Shown piece by piece: positions 38,401 to 45,637 of a DNA stretch of 64,000 bases. The DNA is from Bacteroidia bacterium (lineage in GTDB: Bacteria > Bacteroidota > Bacteroidia > Bacteroidales > Prolixibacteraceae), in NCBI GenBank assembly GCA_026391655.1, contig JAPLDR010000017.1, positions 36,915 through 100,914 on the forward strand, given 5' to 3'. Numbering within the stretch: the stretch's first letter is position 1; each line of letters starts with the position of its first letter. The notes below the pieces were generated by a model. It was not told where the DNA came from, did no database searches, and was given only the letters and a program-made list of their open reading frames with translations. The translations under genes and the position numbers were made by a program.

Positions 38401-38503
38401 AGGAGCTATAGTCGCTACTCAAAACCGGTTATCCGGAGGAGTTGCAACTTCAATAAATGCTCCTTCTGAAGGTGCTGTAGTTTTGTGGTTAAGCAAAGAA
38501 TAA
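35423..38503 (+). CDS. Two-part giant: beta-helix plus C-terminal putative glycosidase barrel (possibly DUF6298)
   Basis: 1026 residues with a signal peptide (about 1-21). Residues about 60-480 are a pectate-lyase-superfamily beta-helix (TEYIQNAINYVSSLP, TILLEKGTFKVAGGLII, VGIENIKCISSFDSS, WVRRVVAEHFVSSAVAVWG, VLFQRCYAEYGYHAFSVG). Residues about 590-930 look like a separate (beta/alpha)-type domain (RGLTDDLDTLANDMIRNNVV, RLKKFADLADQKGLLFL, WLDVIGEWEKENNRHVLVML, DVIQWQYRKDS), with acidic residues in GMEYTGP and GEWEKE. A C-terminal beta domain (KIDLSNDKYNYSLKWINPSTG) resembles the tail domain of glycosidases. I do not recognise a characterised member. The context predicts action on a pectic structure. 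Confidence 0.6.
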   Translation: MKFKIIAFVLILFGYGQHAFSHFKTTPDSPIHITADGKLVYKADANGDRVPDFSYCGYMSSEMPIPDVAVKVIVPTMEGNATEYIQNAINYVSSLPLDKNGFRGTILLEKGTFKVAGGLIIQASGVVLRGTGCNNDGTILIGTGVDRETLIRITGVNNRKIEARVQLADKYFPVNSTILTFKNGHSFKVGDQVIVNRPSTKEWLEKIGTDKIGIYVDYTLTKWDAGDFDQNWDRRVIAITPESITIDVPITNSLDPQFGGGNVAKYTWNGRISNVGIENIKCISSFDSSNVKDENHRWMAITMDNVTDSWVRRVVAEHFVSSAVAVWGTARRITVEDCKSLAPVGEIGNYRRYSFHTLGQQVLFQRCYAEYGYHAFSVGFTASGPNAFVQCYSYLPYNFSGAIGGWATGVLFDKMTVDGGIISLAYRDVDGQGGGWSAANSLCWQCRAAQIHLPAPPTAQNWAYASWAQGYGNGHHELQHTFVKPESIYYAESSETTAPSIELSAIMSERSKTPDLIMDEWIDQMIDRFPIISNISGAKKLSDTGYSISSKEAQKSPSFSIKNGWIVKGNQVITGKKNRTSMWRGTTRPGELVKPAPNLVRFVPGRIGRGLTDDLDTLANDMIRNNVVVMQNFPALWYERRRDDHARTRRANADVWAPFYEQPFSRSGQGEAFDRLSKYDLTKWNTWYWLRLKKFADLADQKGLLFLQEHYLQHNIIEEGAHWADYPWRTANNINNTGFAENPHFAGDKRVYMGVEFYDTTNTVRNQFHRAYIRKSLDNFKDNINIIHHLGMEYTGPLHFVKFWLDVIGEWEKENNRHVLVMLPGTKDVQDSILADPKRSALVDIIDVIQWQYRKDSSLYAPVGGVSLAPRQYERIIEVGETSFDQIYHAVNEYHTKYPEKAIVYSRPGTKFSDWAVFMAGGSFASLPKIENYSFFENATEMSVVSMKNPPTNEYVLGRKGTGYIIFSESGNIKIDLSNDKYNYSLKWINPSTGAIVATQNRLSGGVATSINAPSEGAVVLWLSKE

Positions 38504-38566
38504 TCAGCTAATTTTAAAGAAGTCAGGATTTGATACAAAATAAAATGAAAATAACCACGTATTTGA

Positions 38567-38710
38567 TACAAAGAATTGATGTTTTTACCTTGTATTTACA
38601 CCGAAGTTCTTACGGTTATTGGTACACCTCATCCGTTCTGGCTTTTCCATCCGTGGTTTGAACCAACAGTTATGTATATGGTTGATTTTCTGAATAAAAT
38701 TTTGAAATAA
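38567..38710 (+). pseudogene. C-terminal remnant of an alpha/beta-hydrolase-type carbohydrate esterase
   Basis: An open stretch of 47 codons ending at TAA 38708-38710. Its product includes IGTPHPFWLFHPWFEPTV followed by a helix ending DFLNKILK. The segment PHPFWLFHPWFEPT resembles the extreme C-terminus of esterases often found in Bacteroidota polysaccharide loci (the His belongs to the catalytic triad); this is pattern recognition from memory. No upstream part of such a gene exists in any frame, so only a tail remains. It lies between the giant beta-helix gene and the third operator, suggesting a gene was deleted when this unit was joined to the locus. Confidence 0.5.
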
Positions 38711-38876
38711 GGTATATGGATGAGAAATATCTGTTAATTTATGAACGAATACTTAATTCAGTGACTACTGGGGTTAAATTTGCATGTCACTGGTAACAAG
38801 ACTTAAAACAGTAACATGGACTTCTTGTTCCGGCAAAGGGAAGATTAACATCGTATTTTGGGAGGAATAACCCTTT

Positions 38877-38905
38877 TTGGGAATCTTGACCATTTAGGTT
38901 GGGAA
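38877..38905 (+). promoter_or_regulatory. Paired TTGGGAA direct repeat, probable HTCS operator (site 3)
   Basis: TTGGGAA at 38877-38883 and 38899-38905, 22 bp apart. The context CCTTTTTGGGAATCTTGACC and GGTTGGGAACCCCG matches sites 1 and 2 apart from two extra bases between half-sites. A TATTTTCG -7-like element follows at 38937-38944, 38 bp after the second TTGGG. This is 21 bp (two helical turns) closer than in the other two modules. Confidence 0.55.
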
Positions 38906-38936
38906 CCCCGGTAATAGTTTTTATTATAATTCATTG

Positions 38937-38944
38937 TATTTTCG
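38937..38944 (+). promoter_or_regulatory. Probable -7 element of the pectinesterase unit
   Basis: TATTTTCG, 7 of 8 positions of TAnnTTTG, 36 bp before the ATG at 38980 and on the same face of the helix relative to the paired TTGGGAA as in the other modules (38 versus 59 bp). Confidence 0.4.
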
Positions 38945-38979
38945 TAACTGAATGACCTAAGATTAAATTATTGAGAAAA

Positions 38980-39969
38980 ATGAAAAGAGTATGTAATCTG
39001 ATAATTCTGGTTTTACTTCTTTTGTCTTTTGGGCATTTAACAATGGCAGCAAACTACGATTTTGTCGTTGCCCAGGATGGAAGTGGTAATTTCACCTCCA
39101 TTCAGAAAGCCATCGATGCCTGCAAGGCATTTCCGGATACACGCGTTTCCATATTTGTGAAAAACGGAGTCTATAAAGAAAAGCTTCAGGTTCCTTCGTG
39201 CAATACCCAGCTATCGATTGTCGGCGAAAGTGCCGAAAAAACGATCATCTCGTATGACGACTTTTTTAATAAAATCAACCGGGGACGAAACAGCACTTTT
39301 TATACTTACACTTTGTTGGTTCAAGCCAACGATTTTAGACTGGAAAATATTACCGTTGAAAATATAGCCGGAGCCGTTGGGCAAGCTGTTGCTTTGCATG
39401 TTGAGGGCGACCGTTGTGTGTTTCGCAATTGCCGGTTTTTAGGCAATCAGGATACTGTTTATGCAGCAGGAAGATTCAGCCAGATGTTCTTTACAAATTG
39501 TTATATTGAAGGAACGACCGATTTTATATTTGGTGAGGCAACTGCGTTGTTTGAACACTGTACTATCCACTGCAAGAGCGATTCGTATATTACCGCAGCC
39601 AGCACTCCCGAAGGAAAACCTTTTGGTTTTGTTTTTAGAGAATGTAAACTCACCGCATCCGATGGTGTAAAAAAAGTGTATCTTGGTCGTCCATGGCGCA
39701 GTTATGCCAGGGTTGCTTTCCTCAATTGTGAAATGGGTTCATTTGTCCGCCCCGAAGGATGGGACAACTGGTCGAAACCCGAAAATGAAAAAACGACTGT
39801 GTATACCGAGTATAACAATTCCGGTTTGGGAGCTGATACGCATCAACGCGTCGGGTGGTCAAAAAAATTGAATGATAATGAAGCTTCAAAATATAATAAA
39901 GAGGATATATTTGTATCATCCGGATGGGAAATTCCGTCAGGTACAAAATGGTACAATTCCAATTTATAA
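38980..39969 (+). CDS. Pectin methylesterase, CE8 (1)
   Basis: About 329 residues from ATG 38980; the frame is also open from a TTG at 38971, but the ATG gives a normal signal peptide (MKRVCNLIILVLLLLSFGH). CE8 beta-helix motifs are complete: DGSGNFTSIQKAIDA, GNQDTVYAAG (Gln and acid Asp), GTTDFIFGEATALF (nucleophile Asp), ITAASTPEGKPFGFVF and YLGRPWRSYARV (Arg). It removes methyl esters from homogalacturonan so that PL10 and GH28 enzymes can act. It is the first gene of the unit PME-GH43-PME-GH28 behind the third TTGGGAA pair, with 21 bp to the GH43 start. Confidence 0.92.
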   Translation: MKRVCNLIILVLLLLSFGHLTMAANYDFVVAQDGSGNFTSIQKAIDACKAFPDTRVSIFVKNGVYKEKLQVPSCNTQLSIVGESAEKTIISYDDFFNKINRGRNSTFYTYTLLVQANDFRLENITVENIAGAVGQAVALHVEGDRCVFRNCRFLGNQDTVYAAGRFSQMFFTNCYIEGTTDFIFGEATALFEHCTIHCKSDSYITAASTPEGKPFGFVFRECKLTASDGVKKVYLGRPWRSYARVAFLNCEMGSFVRPEGWDNWSKPENEKTTVYTEYNNSGLGADTHQRVGWSKKLNDNEASKYNKEDIFVSSGWEIPSGTKWYNSNL

Positions 39970-39990
39970 TTGATTAATAAAACATTGAAG

Positions 39991-41619
39991 ATGAAACTAA
40001 TCCGGTTAATCTGCTTTCTGCCTTTGTGTGTGGTTTTTTTCAACCAGGTTTTAGCCCAAAAAACTAATGGAATTTCCAAAGTTTGGGTGGCTGACAACGG
40101 CGACGGAACCTACACAAATCCGGTATTGTATGCCGATTATTCCGATCCGGATGCCATCCGTGTAGGCGATGATTTTTACATGGTGGCTTCCTCGTTTAAC
40201 TGCGTTCCCGGTCTGCCTGTTCTCCATTCGCGCGACCTGGTCAATTGGGAACTCATCAGTCACGCACTTCCAAAGCAACCACCTTTTGATGTTTTCGATA
40301 AGGTCCAGCATGGTAATGGCGTTTGGGCTCCGTGCATCCGCTACAATAAGAACGAATTTTATATTTATTATCCCGACCCCGATTTCGGTATATACATGAT
40401 CAAAGCTTCCAGGCCCATTGGTCCATGGTCGGAGCCTTTGCTGGTTCAGGCCGGGAAAGGAATGATTGACCCTTCCCCACTCTGGGATGCTGACGGAAAA
40501 GCGTACCTGGTTTATGCTTTTGCCGGAAGCCGTGCCGGTGTAAAAAGTGTAGTGATGATCAGCCGGATGAATCCGGAAGGGACCAAACTGCTCGGAAACA
40601 GTGTAATGCTTCTCGATGGACATAAGGATCAACCAACAGTTGAAGGACCTAAAATCTACAAGCGAAACAGCTATTATTACATTTTTGCCCCGGCTGGCGG
40701 TGTTCCGGCTGGTTGGCAGATGGTAATGCGCTCAAAAAACATTTTCGGCCCTTACGAAATTAAAATTGTAATGGCTCAGGGTAAAACCGACATCAATGGC
40801 CCGCATCAGGGAGGCTGGGTCGATACCAAAACCGGAGAAAACTGGTTCCTGAATTTTCAGAATTTAGGCCCTTACGGAAGAGTTGTTCACCTGAATCCGA
40901 TGAAATGGATCAACGACTGGCCCGTTATAGGAGTTGATGAGGATGGGGATGGTACAGGAGAACCTGTACGCACCTATAAAAAGCCAAATGTTGGTAATAC
41001 TTATTCAAAAATGACTCCTCCCGAAAGTGATGAGTTCAATGCCAGTGATCTGGGTTTACAATGGCAGTGGCAGGCTAATTATCAGACTACGTGGGGTTAT
41101 CCTTCCGGGAACATGGGATTTTTCAGGCTGAATTGTATTCCACGACCAGCCGATGCAATCAGCTTATGGAATTTTCCCAATTTATTGTTGCAGAAATTTC
41201 CTGCTCCGGAATTTACTGCAACTGCCAAACTTACTTTTGATGCCAGGTTCGATGGCGAGGAAGTTGGCCTTGTTGTAATGGGTATGGATTACGGAACCCT
41301 TTCGCTGAAAAGAAGCAATACCAAATCCGAAGTCCAAACAGCTTTTTGTAAACAAGCAGAAAAGGCCGGGAAAGAGGATATTACAGAAACAAAACCTTTC
41401 GATTCATCAACCGTCTATTTCCGTGTTCAGGTTCGAAAAGGTGCCGAATGCAGTTTTAGTTACAGTAGCGATGGCGGGTCGTTCACATCGATTGGAAAAT
41501 CCTTCAAAGCTCGCGAAGGTCGCTGGATTGGCGCAAAAGTAGGCTTCTTTGCCCTTCGTAACGGCGTGATTAACGACGCAGGATCAGCCGATATCGATTG
41601 GTTCAGGATTGAGAAATAA
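39991..41619 (+). CDS. GH43-family glycosidase with C-terminal beta-sandwich (2)
   Basis: About 542 residues from ATG 39991, chosen because it begins a clear signal peptide (MKLIRLICFLPLCVVFF); an upstream TTG only adds residues without a signal. Propeller motifs: NPVLYADYSDPDAIRVGDDFYM (catalytic Asp, in part), VWAPCIRYNKNEFYIYYPDPD, MIDPSPLWDADGKAYLVYAFAGS (cut here), and VEGPKIYKRNSYYYIF with the general acid Glu of the canonical EGP motif. The C-terminal concanavalin-like domain starts near SDEFNASDLGLQWQW. It differs clearly from the GH43 at 30730, which has CLESPK, so the two probably act on different side-chain linkages. It is followed 7 bp later by the second pectinesterase. Confidence 0.87.
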   Translation: MKLIRLICFLPLCVVFFNQVLAQKTNGISKVWVADNGDGTYTNPVLYADYSDPDAIRVGDDFYMVASSFNCVPGLPVLHSRDLVNWELISHALPKQPPFDVFDKVQHGNGVWAPCIRYNKNEFYIYYPDPDFGIYMIKASRPIGPWSEPLLVQAGKGMIDPSPLWDADGKAYLVYAFAGSRAGVKSVVMISRMNPEGTKLLGNSVMLLDGHKDQPTVEGPKIYKRNSYYYIFAPAGGVPAGWQMVMRSKNIFGPYEIKIVMAQGKTDINGPHQGGWVDTKTGENWFLNFQNLGPYGRVVHLNPMKWINDWPVIGVDEDGDGTGEPVRTYKKPNVGNTYSKMTPPESDEFNASDLGLQWQWQANYQTTWGYPSGNMGFFRLNCIPRPADAISLWNFPNLLLQKFPAPEFTATAKLTFDARFDGEEVGLVVMGMDYGTLSLKRSNTKSEVQTAFCKQAEKAGKEDITETKPFDSSTVYFRVQVRKGAECSFSYSSDGGSFTSIGKSFKAREGRWIGAKVGFFALRNGVINDAGSADIDWFRIEK

Positions 41620-41626
41620 AGTTGAA

Positions 41627-42604
41627 ATGATAAAACAATTATTAAAATATTTTTTGGAGGTTGCTTGTATTGCCTTGCTTCTGCTTTCTACCATTCAGGT
41701 GATGGCCGGTGATTACGATTTTGTGGTGGTTGCCGATGGAACAGGTAATTTTCGAACTGTTCAGGAGGCAATTAACGCAGTACCCGATTTCAGGAAGAAT
41801 GAAACCAGGATATTCATAAAAAAGGGGACCTACAAGGAAAAACTGGTTTTGGCAGGTAGTAAAACAAATGTGGTTTTTATTGGTGAAGACCGCGAAACAA
41901 CGGTATTGACATTCGATGACTTTGCTTCGAGGAAGAACCGTTTTGACGAAGAAATCGGAACAACTGGTTCCACCTCTTTTTTTGTTTTTGGTGACGGTTT
42001 TCGCGCCGAGAACATCACCTTTGAAAATTCCGCTGGTCCGGTCGGCCAGGCTGTAGCAGTACGCATTGATGGCGATCAGGTTACTTTCATTAACTGCCGT
42101 TTCTCCGGATTTCAGGATACACTTTATCCACATGGAGAAAAGAGTCACCAGTATTACCGTAACTGTATCATCGAAGGAACTGTCGATTTCATCTTCGGCT
42201 GGTCAACTGCTGTTTTCGATCGGTGTATGATCTTTTGTAAAGATCACGGTTTTATTACAGCACCCTCAACCAATGAAGGAACTCCTTATGGTTTTGTCTT
42301 TCTCGATTGCAAAATTACGGGAAGCGCTCCTGAAGCATCATTTTACCTGGGACGCCCGTGGCGACCATTCGGGAAATCGGCTTTTTTGCGATGCGAGCTG
42401 GGGAAAATGATTAAACCTGAAGGTTGGCATAACTGGAACAAACTGGATGCTGAAAGAACAACTTTTTTTGCAGAGTATAAAAATATAGAATCCGAAGCTT
42501 CGATAAGTCAACGTGTAATCTGGTCGCATCAGTTATCCGGTGATGAAGCTTCGGATTATACACCTGAAAATATTCTGGGTGATTGGGTTTCAAAATACAA
42601 GTAA
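41627..42604 (+). CDS. Pectin methylesterase, CE8 (2)
   Basis: About 325 residues from ATG 41627, 7 bp after the GH43 stop; an in-frame TTG at 41609 lies inside the GH43 gene and is less likely. Signal peptide near residues 8-25. CE8 motifs: DGTGNFRTVQEAINAVPD, SGFQDTLYPHGEKS, GTVDFIFGWSTAVFDRC, ITAPSTNEGTPYGFVF, YLGRPWRPFGKSAF and PEGWHNW. All catalytic residues are present. It differs from the first CE8 in its substrate loops (FASRKNRFDEEIGTTGS), so the pair may prefer different methylation patterns or chain positions. Confidence 0.92.
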   Translation: MIKQLLKYFLEVACIALLLLSTIQVMAGDYDFVVVADGTGNFRTVQEAINAVPDFRKNETRIFIKKGTYKEKLVLAGSKTNVVFIGEDRETTVLTFDDFASRKNRFDEEIGTTGSTSFFVFGDGFRAENITFENSAGPVGQAVAVRIDGDQVTFINCRFSGFQDTLYPHGEKSHQYYRNCIIEGTVDFIFGWSTAVFDRCMIFCKDHGFITAPSTNEGTPYGFVFLDCKITGSAPEASFYLGRPWRPFGKSAFLRCELGKMIKPEGWHNWNKLDAERTTFFAEYKNIESEASISQRVIWSHQLSGDEASDYTPENILGDWVSKYK

Positions 42605-42636
42605 TTTTTAATTCGTAATTTTTAATTCAAAAATAT

Positions 42637-44271
42637 ATGATCCTTCGAAAATCAGCTTTCATGCTACTAACTGTAGCGCTATACGCTGCCAGTGCTGTTG
42701 CACAGCCAGCTGCTAAAACCAGTCAATCTGATGATCTGTATAAGGGCATTGAATTTCAGATGCCACGCGTAAAAGAACCCGTAATTCCGGCAAATACAGT
42801 CTCGATTATCAACTTTGGTGCTCAAAGCGGCGGACAGGCTCTGTGCACGCGTGCATTTGCAGGGGCCATCGATGCTGTTTCGAAGAAAGGTGGTGGCAAA
42901 GTAGTTGTTCCGCGCGGAATCTGGCTTACCGGCCCCATTACCCTTAAAAGCAACATCGAAATTTATACTGAAACCGGTGCACTGGTTATTTTCAGTACCG
43001 ATAAAAGTTTGTATCCTTTGGTTGAAACCAATTTTGAAGGTTTTAATACCTACCGGTGTATGTCACCCGTAAACGGACGTAACCTGGAAAATGTAGCCAT
43101 CACGGGAGAAGGTGTTTTTGATGGATCAGGCGAAGTCTGGCGGGTGGTGAACGAAAACGGTAAAACATGGTATCCCTCACAACAATTCATCAATGGTGAA
43201 AAAGTTGCAGAGATGAATGTTCCCCGAAGCTTAAAAACCAAAGCGGAATTCGAACAAGTCAAAGATTTTCTGCGCCCGGTGATGATCAGTCTGATTTCGT
43301 GTAAAAAAGTACTGATCGATGGTCCTACTTTTCAGAATTCACCCGCCTGGTGCATTCATCCGCTCCTATGCGAAGACTTTACCATGCGAAATACAACTGT
43401 CCGCAATCCATGGTTTTCTCAGAATGGCGATGGGATTGACATTGAATCGTGCAAAAACAGCATCATTCACGACAGCAATTTCGATGTGGGCGACGACGCA
43501 ATCTGTATCAAATCAGGCAAGGACAAGGAAGGACGCGATCGCGGAAAACCAAACGAAAACCTGATTGTAAAAAACTGTATTGTCTATCACGGTCATGGCG
43601 GAGTTACAGTCGGAAGCGAAATGTCGGGTGGTGTACGCAACCTGCATGTTTCGAATTGTATTTTCATCGGAACTGATGTTGGTCTCCGGTTTAAGAGCAA
43701 CCGGGGCAGAGGCGGAGTGGTTGAGAATATTTATATTTCTAATGTTGGAATGATAAATATTCCAGCGCAGGCCATATCGTTTGACCTCTATTACGGCGGA
43801 AGATCAGCTTCAGAGGAAATGGAAAGCGGAAGTACCAAAACAATTGAAAAACTAATGCCGGTTACTGAAGAAACCCCTCAGTTTAAAAATATATTTATCC
43901 GTGATGTGAACTGTAAGGGAGCATTTCAAGGGATATATCTGCAAGGTTTGCCGGAGATGAAGCTCGAAAACATCCTGCTCGAAAATATCCGGATGGAGTC
44001 TGATTATGGGATGATTTGTACGGACGCCAAAAATGTAAAAATCAAAAACCTGTTCCTCAAGACAAAGAAAACACCCGTGATTGACCTCAGGAACAGCACC
44101 GATGTCTCGATTGATAGTCTTGTTATTACAAACGAAAGTTTACCTCTCGTTCGTGTATCGGGTTCAAGAACCGGAATAACGGTATTTAAAAATGCAGGAA
44201 TCACCAATCGTGAAAATCAGGTAGTGATAGAAAAAGAGGTAGCAAAAAACATGTTTCAATTCGTCAAATAA
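42637..44271 (+). CDS. GH28-family polygalacturonase (2, canonical)
   Basis: 544 residues with a signal peptide (about 1-23, ending SAVAQ). Canonical GH28 signatures are all visible: NGDGIDIESC, VGDDAICIKSGKD, YHGHGGVTVGSEMSGG and LRFKSNRGRGG, with three catalytic Asp, His and the RxK pair. FQMPRVKEPVIPANTVSIINFGAQSGG opens the beta-helix (shorter motif INFGAQ). Long insertions (about 155-215 and 390-410) are typical of exo-acting periplasmic members. It releases galacturonate from homogalacturonan oligomers. It is the last intact gene of the pectin locus, and its stop touches the open frame of an unrelated TolC-family remnant. Confidence 0.92.
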   Translation: MILRKSAFMLLTVALYAASAVAQPAAKTSQSDDLYKGIEFQMPRVKEPVIPANTVSIINFGAQSGGQALCTRAFAGAIDAVSKKGGGKVVVPRGIWLTGPITLKSNIEIYTETGALVIFSTDKSLYPLVETNFEGFNTYRCMSPVNGRNLENVAITGEGVFDGSGEVWRVVNENGKTWYPSQQFINGEKVAEMNVPRSLKTKAEFEQVKDFLRPVMISLISCKKVLIDGPTFQNSPAWCIHPLLCEDFTMRNTTVRNPWFSQNGDGIDIESCKNSIIHDSNFDVGDDAICIKSGKDKEGRDRGKPNENLIVKNCIVYHGHGGVTVGSEMSGGVRNLHVSNCIFIGTDVGLRFKSNRGRGGVVENIYISNVGMINIPAQAISFDLYYGGRSASEEMESGSTKTIEKLMPVTEETPQFKNIFIRDVNCKGAFQGIYLQGLPEMKLENILLENIRMESDYGMICTDAKNVKIKNLFLKTKKTPVIDLRNSTDVSIDSLVITNESLPLVRVSGSRTGITVFKNAGITNRENQVVIEKEVAKNMFQFVK

Positions 44272-44599
44272 CCAGGATCAAGCCAAATCGGCTATCCGAA
44301 CGAATGATCAGGAGACAGAAATTGCCCGTCGTAATATTGTGAATGAGGTGGTCGAATCGGAGGCCAATGTGAAAGCATCGCAAAAGAAAGTAGATCAGTC
44401 GAAACTTCAACTGCTACAGGCAACACAGGCATATACATTGGGTAAGGTACGTTTCGAATCAGGCGTAATCACCAATCTCGAACTGCTCGACGGATCAACC
44501 ACGGTTTCCGAAAGTCGTCTGATGCTGCTAAAGGCTAAAATCGAATATACAGTAAACCTCTATAAACTGAAATCAGCGATTGGGGAAAGGCTTTACTAG
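44272..44599 (+). pseudogene. Outer-membrane efflux (TolC/OMF family) C-terminal remnant
   Basis: From immediately after the GH28 stop to TAG 44597-44599, one frame encodes about 108 residues of helical coiled coil with AKSAIRTNDQETEIARRNIV, VKASQKKVDQSKLQLLQATQAYTLGKVRFESGV (in part) and TNLELLDGSTTVSESRLMLLKAKIEY. This is the typical last third of TolC-like outer-membrane factors (GxxTxLELLDA...). About three quarters of the gene, including the signal peptide and first repeat, is missing. The only start-like codon is an internal GTG at 44339. The sharp junction with the GH28 gene marks a recombination boundary at the right end of the pectin locus. Confidence 0.75.
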
Positions 44600-44730
44600 C
44601 AAGAAGGTTGGAGGTAAAAGTTGGGTGGCAAAAGAACGGTACTACAGGTATATGAGTTGTAGACTTAACGTAGCATCCTTACCAATGGAACGAGACAATC
44701 CGGAGACAAAACTGGATTTGAATTCAAATG

Positions 44731-44832
44731 GGGAGTCATTCAAATTCTGACTGATATCCTAATATAAACAAGTGTTTAAAGAATTATTTTTTGAAATACA
44801 ATTATCCTTGAACGAACTCCCCCTTTGCCTAA
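44731..44832 (+). repeat. 103-bp direct repeat, copy A
   Basis: Starts GGGAGTCATTCAAATTCTGA and ends CTCCCCCTTTGCCTAAA. Copy B lies at 45436-45538 with about five mismatches. Copy A stops abruptly at a palindromic insertion, whereas copy B continues into GGGGGAACACATGGGGGATT. Confidence 0.85.
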
Positions 44833-44886
44833 ATATCCATGAGTTTCCAGACATGTTTATTTAATTAATCAAACTTCATGGATATT
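44832..44886. repeat. Inverted repeat interrupting repeat copy A
   Basis: Arms AATATCCATGAGTTT and AAACTTCATGGATATT pair over 16 positions with one bulge around a 23-base A/T-rich centre. It sits exactly where copy A of the direct repeat diverges from copy B. Confidence 0.6.
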
Positions 44887-45170
44887 CTCCCGATTGGGCG
44901 GGACAGGTTCTCTGTCCTTTAAAAAATAAAAGTATTCAGATAAAAGGGGGACACGTTCACAATTAGTCTGATATCCGAAGGAATTAATTGCTAAAACATT
45001 CATATTTAAAACAATATTTTTTCTTTGAATGAACTCCCCCTTTCACTAAAGGGGGAACACAAGGGGGATTTGCTGTTGGTGTATGCAATCAAATTTGATG
45101 ATGAAAACCTTACAACCTTATTTTCCAAAGGGAACCTTAGTAGCCATGGTCGATGAATCAACAACCAAAC

Positions 45171-45233
45171 GGCGCAACTACAAAGGATGAAAAAAATGCA
45201 ACCCATCTATGCGCCGAAAGAATCGAAACTAAT
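45171..45233 (+). repeat. Dispersed GGCGCAAC...TGCGCCGAAAGA element, copy 1
   Basis: GGCGCAACTACAAAGGATGA at one end and ATGCGCCGAAAGAATCGAAA at the other; related copies lie at 52465-52520 and 52873-52935. The ends GGCGCA/TGCGCC can pair. Confidence 0.65.
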
Positions 45234-45435
45234 GTTGTAGTAAGTGAGGGTCTGACTTGTTGATGACCTGAACAATTTAAGCCTTCACCCGTTCCATTCC
45301 CATAACCTTTTCCGGTGCATATTGACCCCTTCATTATTGATTTTTCAAAATATTTAAATACGAATTCAATTTTTATAAGGATGTCAATCAGTTGAATTTT
45401 TATAAATCCCCCTTGTATTCCCCCTTTTTCCAAGG

Positions 45436-45538
45436 GGGAGTCATTCAAATTCTGACTGATATCCTAATATAAACAGATGTTTAAAGAAATATTTTTTGAC
45501 ATACAATTATCCTTGAACGAACTCCCCCTTTGCCTAAA
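45436..45538 (+). repeat. 103-bp direct repeat, copy B
   Basis: Same ends as copy A (44731), about 95 percent identical by eye, and followed by the G-rich complement AAAGGGGGAACACATGGGGG so that the C-rich and G-rich tracts can form a hairpin. Confidence 0.85.
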
Positions 45539-45590
45539 GGGGGAACACATGGGGGATTTTCTATAAATTGGTACAGACATTTTTTTTGTA

Positions 45591-45637
45591 AGTGATAGCC
45601 TGACTTGTCCATGACCTGAACAAGTCAGGCTATCACT
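45591..45637. repeat. Perfect 18-bp-arm hairpin
   Basis: AGTGATAGCCTGACTTGT at 45591-45608 and its exact complement at 45620-45637 around an 11-base loop. A degenerate relative (GTGAGGGTCTGACTTGTTGA) lies at about 45243. It could act as a terminator or be a short mobile palindrome; no T tract of terminator quality follows. Confidence 0.8.

Noticed and set aside
38529-38572. Two TTTGATACAAA direct repeats 33 bp apart as an operator
   Set aside because: The second copy lies inside the esterase remnant frame, and no comparable pair exists at the other units; probably chance.
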